Shown: one piece after another, positions 39,314-41,325 of the stretch
Numbering within the stretch: position 1 is the stretch's first letter
Layout: every line of letters begins with the position of its first letter
From: Acidobacteriota bacterium
GTDB lineage: Bacteria > Acidobacteriota > Terriglobia > UBA7540
NCBI GenBank assembly: GCA_021787735.1
Contig: JAJYLL010000039.1
Span: 1 to 41,325 of the forward strand
Direction: 5' to 3'
DNA: 41,325 bases
Made by a program: the position numbers and the translations under genes
Notes under the pieces: model-generated
Databases searched by the model: none
What the model saw: the letters and a program-made list of their open reading frames with translations, nothing else
Told to the model about the DNA's origin: nothing

Positions 39314-39583
39314 TCAACGGTCTAACTGTTCTGAACCTTCCTGCGGAACAAAAAAGAGGTTAAGTTGTTCATTGCGAATTTCAAGCTGGTTTAGGAGGAA
39401 ACGAACATTCATGTGCGGCCTATATGCCTTTCTGAAAATCTCATCGGTCCTTTCCAGGATCAGGCGCACCAACTGGCTGTCCTTTAGCCCGTTGGCCTCC
39501 GCTACGCCGCGCAATCGTCTTGCCAGCGGGATACCGACCTTCCCCGTCAGTGTCGTCTCCAACTTCTCATCGTTTTCAGACAT
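39314..39583 (-). CDS. Ribbon-helix-helix-like small regulator (89 aa)
   Basis: MSENDEKLETTLTGKVGIPLARRLRGVAEANGLKDSQLVRLILERTDEIF (residues 1-50) has the strand, helix, helix layout of Arc/MetJ repressors ('KVGIPLARRLRGVAEANGLKDSQLVRLIL'). The C-terminal half is helical with a hydrophobic end. It starts directly after the stop of a membrane microprotein and lies between Ner and the transposase, a position suited to an early-promoter regulator. Confidence 0.7.
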   Translation of the reverse strand: MSENDEKLETTLTGKVGIPLARRLRGVAEANGLKDSQLVRLILERTDEIFRKAYRPHMNVRFLLNQLEIRNEQLNLFFVPQEGSEQLDR

Positions 39584-39703
39584 TCATCGGCCCCTGAAGA
39601 TCTTCGAGATCGCGCCGGCCAGGACTCTGCCAAGGAAGAAAATGAGCAGCCCTGCGCTCGCCGCCAGCATTAAGATTTCGCGCGCCTGCTCCAAGTGGCT
39701 CAA
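39584..39703 (-). CDS. Membrane microprotein, TTG start (39 aa)
   Basis: TTG at 39703 opens a short frame: SHLEQAREILMLAASAGLL then IFFLGRVLAGAISKIFRGR. The product has one hydrophobic helix (residues about 9-26) and a basic C-terminus. The TGA is followed at once by the next ATG. There is no clear ribosome binding site, so it depends on coupling to the 42-aa gene before it. A competing 88-aa frame across this stretch looks like a shadow. Confidence 0.5.
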   Translation of the reverse strand: MSHLEQAREILMLAASAGLLIFFLGRVLAGAISKIFRGR

Positions 39704-39706
39704 TTA

Positions 39707-39835
39707 CTACTCTCCCAGCATCCACAGCATGAACTTGCCGGCCAGGATCGCCAGGCCGGTAATCAGCATCCCAGCCACAACCACCAGGCTTGGGGCCGAT
39801 GAAAATGTTTGGACTGAACTTAGGATGGCTTCCAT
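39707..39835 (-). CDS. Membrane microprotein (42 aa)
   Basis: The ATG at 39835 has GAGGTGA six bases upstream, next to the Ner stop. The product is MEAILSSVQTFSSAP then SLVVVAGMLITGLAILAGKFML, then WMLGE, with one clear transmembrane helix. It is followed by a second hydrophobic microprotein. Small holin- or anti-superinfection-like proteins are common at this site in transposable phages, but no role is shown. Confidence 0.65.
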   Translation of the reverse strand: MEAILSSVQTFSSAPSLVVVAGMLITGLAILAGKFMLWMLGE

Positions 39836-39838
39836 AAT

Positions 39839-40093
39839 TCACCTCGCATCAATCTGGCTGGATATCTCAGCACGGGCAAGCTGCTGCACCGCCCCAGCCT
39901 GCGACTCAAAGACAAAGTCCACAATGGCGTCCCAAACTCTCTGTGTGCAGTTGCGCTTGCCAGAAAGAACCATAGAGAGCAACGCCTTACTGCAACCGGC
40001 CTGGCGAGCGATCCTAACCGATGCGCCATTACTGGAGAGAATCATTTGTTTGACTACTTTGGGAACCCTTCGAGTTGTGGTATCGTGTCTCAT
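39839..40093 (-). CDS. Ner-like early repressor / HTH regulator (84 aa)
   Basis: Residues 20-58 (SNGASVRIARQAGCSKALLSMVLSGKRNCTQRVWDAI) form a Cro/Ner-type helix-turn-helix. It is the first gene downstream of the early promoter, divergent from the repressor, as ner is in Mu, where it damps both early and repressor transcription. The ATG at 40093 directly follows the GTGAAC-CA-GTTCAC palindrome, with no obvious ribosome binding site, so the transcript may be near-leaderless. Confidence 0.75.
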   Translation of the reverse strand: MRHDTTTRRVPKVVKQMILSSNGASVRIARQAGCSKALLSMVLSGKRNCTQRVWDAIVDFVFESQAGAVQQLARAEISSQIDAR

Positions 40094-40153
40094 GTGAACC
40101 AGTTCACTACACCATACTGCACGGATTGTGCATGAACAGATTGTGCATGTCAA
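40094..40153 (-). promoter_or_regulatory. Divergent early switch: promoter, direct repeats and operator palindrome
   Basis: On the minus strand TTGACA (40153-40148), a 17-bp spacer and CACAAT (40130-40125) form a sigma-70-like promoter, whose transcript starts near 40118, about 25 nt before the Ner ATG. Two copies of GATTGTGCATG (40124-40134 and 40139-40149, 15 bp apart) overlap the -10 and the spacer. A TGCAC-N5-GTGCA dyad lies at 40118-40132. A perfect 6-2-6 palindrome GTGAACCAGTTCAC is at 40094-40107. These are the likely sites for the repressor and Ner. The plus-strand repressor promoter is not clear. Confidence 0.65.
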
Positions 40154-40614
40154 GAGAAAAAATAAAAAAGATGAAGAGCCCCCTTGGGCCGCACATAAAG
40201 CAGCTCCGATTGACATTGGAGATGTCGCAGGAGGAGATGGCTGAGGCGCTTGGGGTAAAGCCCAGAGCTTACTTCTATTGGGAGTCTGGCGACAGGACCC
40301 CGCGCGGCAAACATCTGGAGGGCCTACAGAAGCTCGCTAGATCTGAAGGGCTTAAAAGGTTTGAGATCGCCGCAACATTCCTTGGTTACCGTAATGACCT
40401 GGCGGGAAGAGAGCCGGTCGCGCAGAGGCAGACGGTAGGCACTAAGTCTAACTCACAGATTTACCGGGCCTGCTTAAATCTGGAGGTCGCTGTATCTATA
40501 TTAAAGGAGCAAGCCCGCGGTGGCAGTGATGCCGCCCTCCAGAAGCTTCTCGACCTGGCGGACCGCGCCACGAGGCTGGCTGGTGATCAGTCCACGGCAA
40601 AGGAGGAAAATTAG
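40147..40614 (+). CDS. Cro/CI-type lysogeny repressor (155 aa)
   Basis: Residues 14-62 (GPHIKQLRLTLEMSQEEMAEALGVKPRAYFYWESGDRTPRGKHLEGLQKL) are a classic HTH_3 Cro/CI domain. The rest is helical (residues 65-150), without the LexA-like autoprotease domain. It is the only divergent gene at the early switch, hence the best candidate for the lysogeny repressor, like Mu c in position but with a lambda-type helix-turn-helix. ATG 40147 or 40171 may be used; neither has a strong ribosome binding site. Confidence 0.75.
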   Translation: MSREKIKKMKSPLGPHIKQLRLTLEMSQEEMAEALGVKPRAYFYWESGDRTPRGKHLEGLQKLARSEGLKRFEIAATFLGYRNDLAGREPVAQRQTVGTKSNSQIYRACLNLEVAVSILKEQARGGSDAALQKLLDLADRATRLAGDQSTAKEEN

Positions 40615-40616
40615 CG

Positions 40617-40826
40617 ATGGCAGACGATATTTTTGGCAAGCCGAATTTTTCTGAGGTTTGTGCTCGTGACAAGGATGGGAACCCGCGATGCCCACAGTGC
40701 GGAGGTTCTCAGTTTGAGGCTGTCCGGTCCACCGCAAGGAAGTTGCTTTGGGGCATTGGTTCGCTCCTGGCGCCGGCGGACGAGGTCCGCTGCGTTACCT
40801 GTGGGGCCAAATTCAACCGCGGCTGA
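40617..40826 (+). CDS. Small zinc-ribbon protein (69 aa)
   Basis: The ribosome binding site AAGGAGG overlaps the end of the repressor gene, which stops 2 nt before this ATG (40617), so the two are co-expressed in the lysogen. Residues 24-66 contain CPQCGGSQFE and CVTCGAKFNRG, a simple two-knuckle zinc ribbon. Between the knuckles lies a short hydrophobic stretch (KLLWGIGSLLAPADEV). It might modulate repressor function or be a lysogenic cargo protein. Confidence 0.7.
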   Translation: MADDIFGKPNFSEVCARDKDGNPRCPQCGGSQFEAVRSTARKLLWGIGSLLAPADEVRCVTCGAKFNRG

Positions 40827-41162
40827 GAAGCCATGCTATTAATAATGATACGCCGCCAGGTTCGGCTCCGGCAGGTAGAACCCCAGGTCCGCAGCCACGC
40901 CCCGCCGCGTCCAACGCTGTAAGTCTGTTCTGGAGCGGAGTGTGAGCTGTGAGCACTTTTCAAAATCGTGTCCCCGGTTGTCCCCGGTTTTGGTTTTTGG
41001 AAAGTTGCACCATAATGCAGCATGTCCCCGGTTTTATTTTAGCGTTTTCTATAACTTACATCTTTGAAAAATGATGTCTCCAGTTTCAGCAACTAGTTTC
41101 TTTGTAACTTATTGATTCCTCGTTCGGCACTTTTAAAAAACCGGGGACATTTGTTCATTCTC
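40827..41162. other. Non-coding terminal region with TGTCCCCGG repeats
   Basis: No credible gene. Copies of TGTCCCCGGTT occur at 40969, 40980 (shortened) and 41023, and inverted as AAAAAACCGGGGACAT at 41135-41150; a decayed copy, TGTCTCCAGTTT, is at 41075. This motif is a common dispersed repeat in acidobacterial-type genomes. 41030-41160 is AT-rich compared with the coding regions, as transposable-phage ends often are. Confidence 0.5.
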
Positions 41163-41305
41163 TGCCATTACTTCCGTCACTAGCCGCTTCCCCTCCCTCT
41201 ACCAAGTAATCCCCGCAACTAATTGATATCCCGCACGTTGCTTTTATTTCCACATCCCCACCAACCCATTCCAACCCCCACCAACCCCCGCCAACACCTC
41301 CGTCA
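41163..41305. repeat. Inverted end sites of the repressor-side phage end (equivalent of Mu attL)
   Basis: TGCCATTACTTCCGTCA at 41163-41179 and GCCAACACCTCCGTCA at 41290-41305 are inverted copies of the three repeats at 32-91 (consensus TGACGGANGTNNTGGC). They are 126 bp apart, six times 21 bp, so they face the same side of the helix. Mu attL also has two sites separated by about 100 bp, which supports the orientation. The phage end probably lies at or just after 41315 (CA at 41314-41315). Confidence 0.7.
41256..41289 (-). other. G-quadruplex-forming tract between the two end sites
   Basis: On the minus strand four G-runs (GGGGG, GGGGG, GGG, GGGG) are separated by loops of 5, 7 and 5 nt, which satisfies the usual G3+N1-7 rule. 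On the plus strand it appears as CCAACCCC repeats. It lies in the spacer between the two end sites. Confidence 0.55.
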
Positions 41306-41325
41306 TCCGATACCACCGCGTGAGC

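Noticed and set aside
39576..39842. An 88-codon frame covering the two membrane microproteins in another register
   Set aside because: Its translation is Gly/Arg/Trp-rich and soluble-looking, whereas the alternative frames give clear membrane helices with a ribosome binding site for the first.
39234..40097. A 287-codon plus-strand frame opposite Ner, the microproteins and the RHH gene
   Set aside because: It has no ribosome binding site and no domain, and the opposite strand carries coherent coupled genes.
20..41320. 5-bp target-site duplication at the phage borders
   Set aside because: The bases next to the candidate TG (position 25) and CA (41315) differ, GAAGC against CCGCG, so the exact borders cannot be fixed from this window.

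Overview
The window holds an essentially complete Mu-like transposable phage (prophage) of about 41.3 kb. Almost all of it is read on the minus strand, so biological 'left' (repressor end) is at the right of the window. The diagnosis rests on a MuA-type DDE transposase followed directly by a MuB-type ATPase, a Gam protein, the ordered Mu head block (DUF2730-like, winged-helix gp26-like, DUF3486 small terminase, gp28-like large terminase, DUF935 portal, gpI-like protease/scaffold, decoration protein, capsid), and matching inverted arrays of a transposase-site-like repeat at both ends of the window. The base composition is GC-rich. The window also carries several dispersed repeat families that I associate, from memory, with Acidobacteriota and similar soil genomes, so an acidobacterial host is a reasonable but unproven guess.

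Layout from biological left to right (window right to left). 41.32-40.83 kb: non-coding end with two inverted end sites, a C-rich tract that could form a G-quadruplex on the other strand, and dispersed TGTCCCCGG repeats. 40.83-40.15 kb (+): Cro/CI-type repressor and a small zinc ribbon. 40.15-40.09 kb: divergent switch with a TTGACA-17-CACAAT promoter, direct repeats and a perfect palindrome. 40.09-36.19 kb (-): Ner-like regulator, two membrane microproteins, a ribbon-helix-helix-like protein, MuA and MuB. 36.18-30.09 kb: accessory early genes, including a free-standing CheY-like receiver domain, a DUF3789-like microprotein, Gam, a DUF4326 protein and several small Cys-rich proteins. 29.66-27.06 kb: lysis region (GH24-type lysozyme, an exported Fn3-like protein, a holin candidate and a membrane-anchored coiled-coil protein). 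27.0-18.1 kb: packaging and head genes. 18.0-11.0 kb: connectors, tail tube, tail chaperones and tape measure. 11.0-1.1 kb: tail tip, fibres, a pectate-lyase-fold tail spike, a broken beta-helix protein and two paralogous microproteins. 1.1-0.4 kb (+): two cargo genes behind their own promoter/operator. 0.1-0.03 kb: three tandem end repeats.

No sheath, baseplate wedge or other contractile-tail gene is visible. The particle is therefore probably a siphovirus with a Mu-type head, as in the B3/D3112 transposable phages. The repressor and Ner would control the early promoter that drives A, B and the accessory genes, and structural and lysis genes follow in the same direction. I did not recognise a Mor/C activator.

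The most unusual feature is the invasion of the phage by at least nine kinds of short host-type repeat (period-10 AT-rich strings, palindromes with 3-nt loops and others). They sit at gene junctions and also in frame inside phage proteins: transposase, portal, lysozyme, tail-fibre signal peptide and several accessory proteins. The second is the CheY-like receiver domain in the early region.
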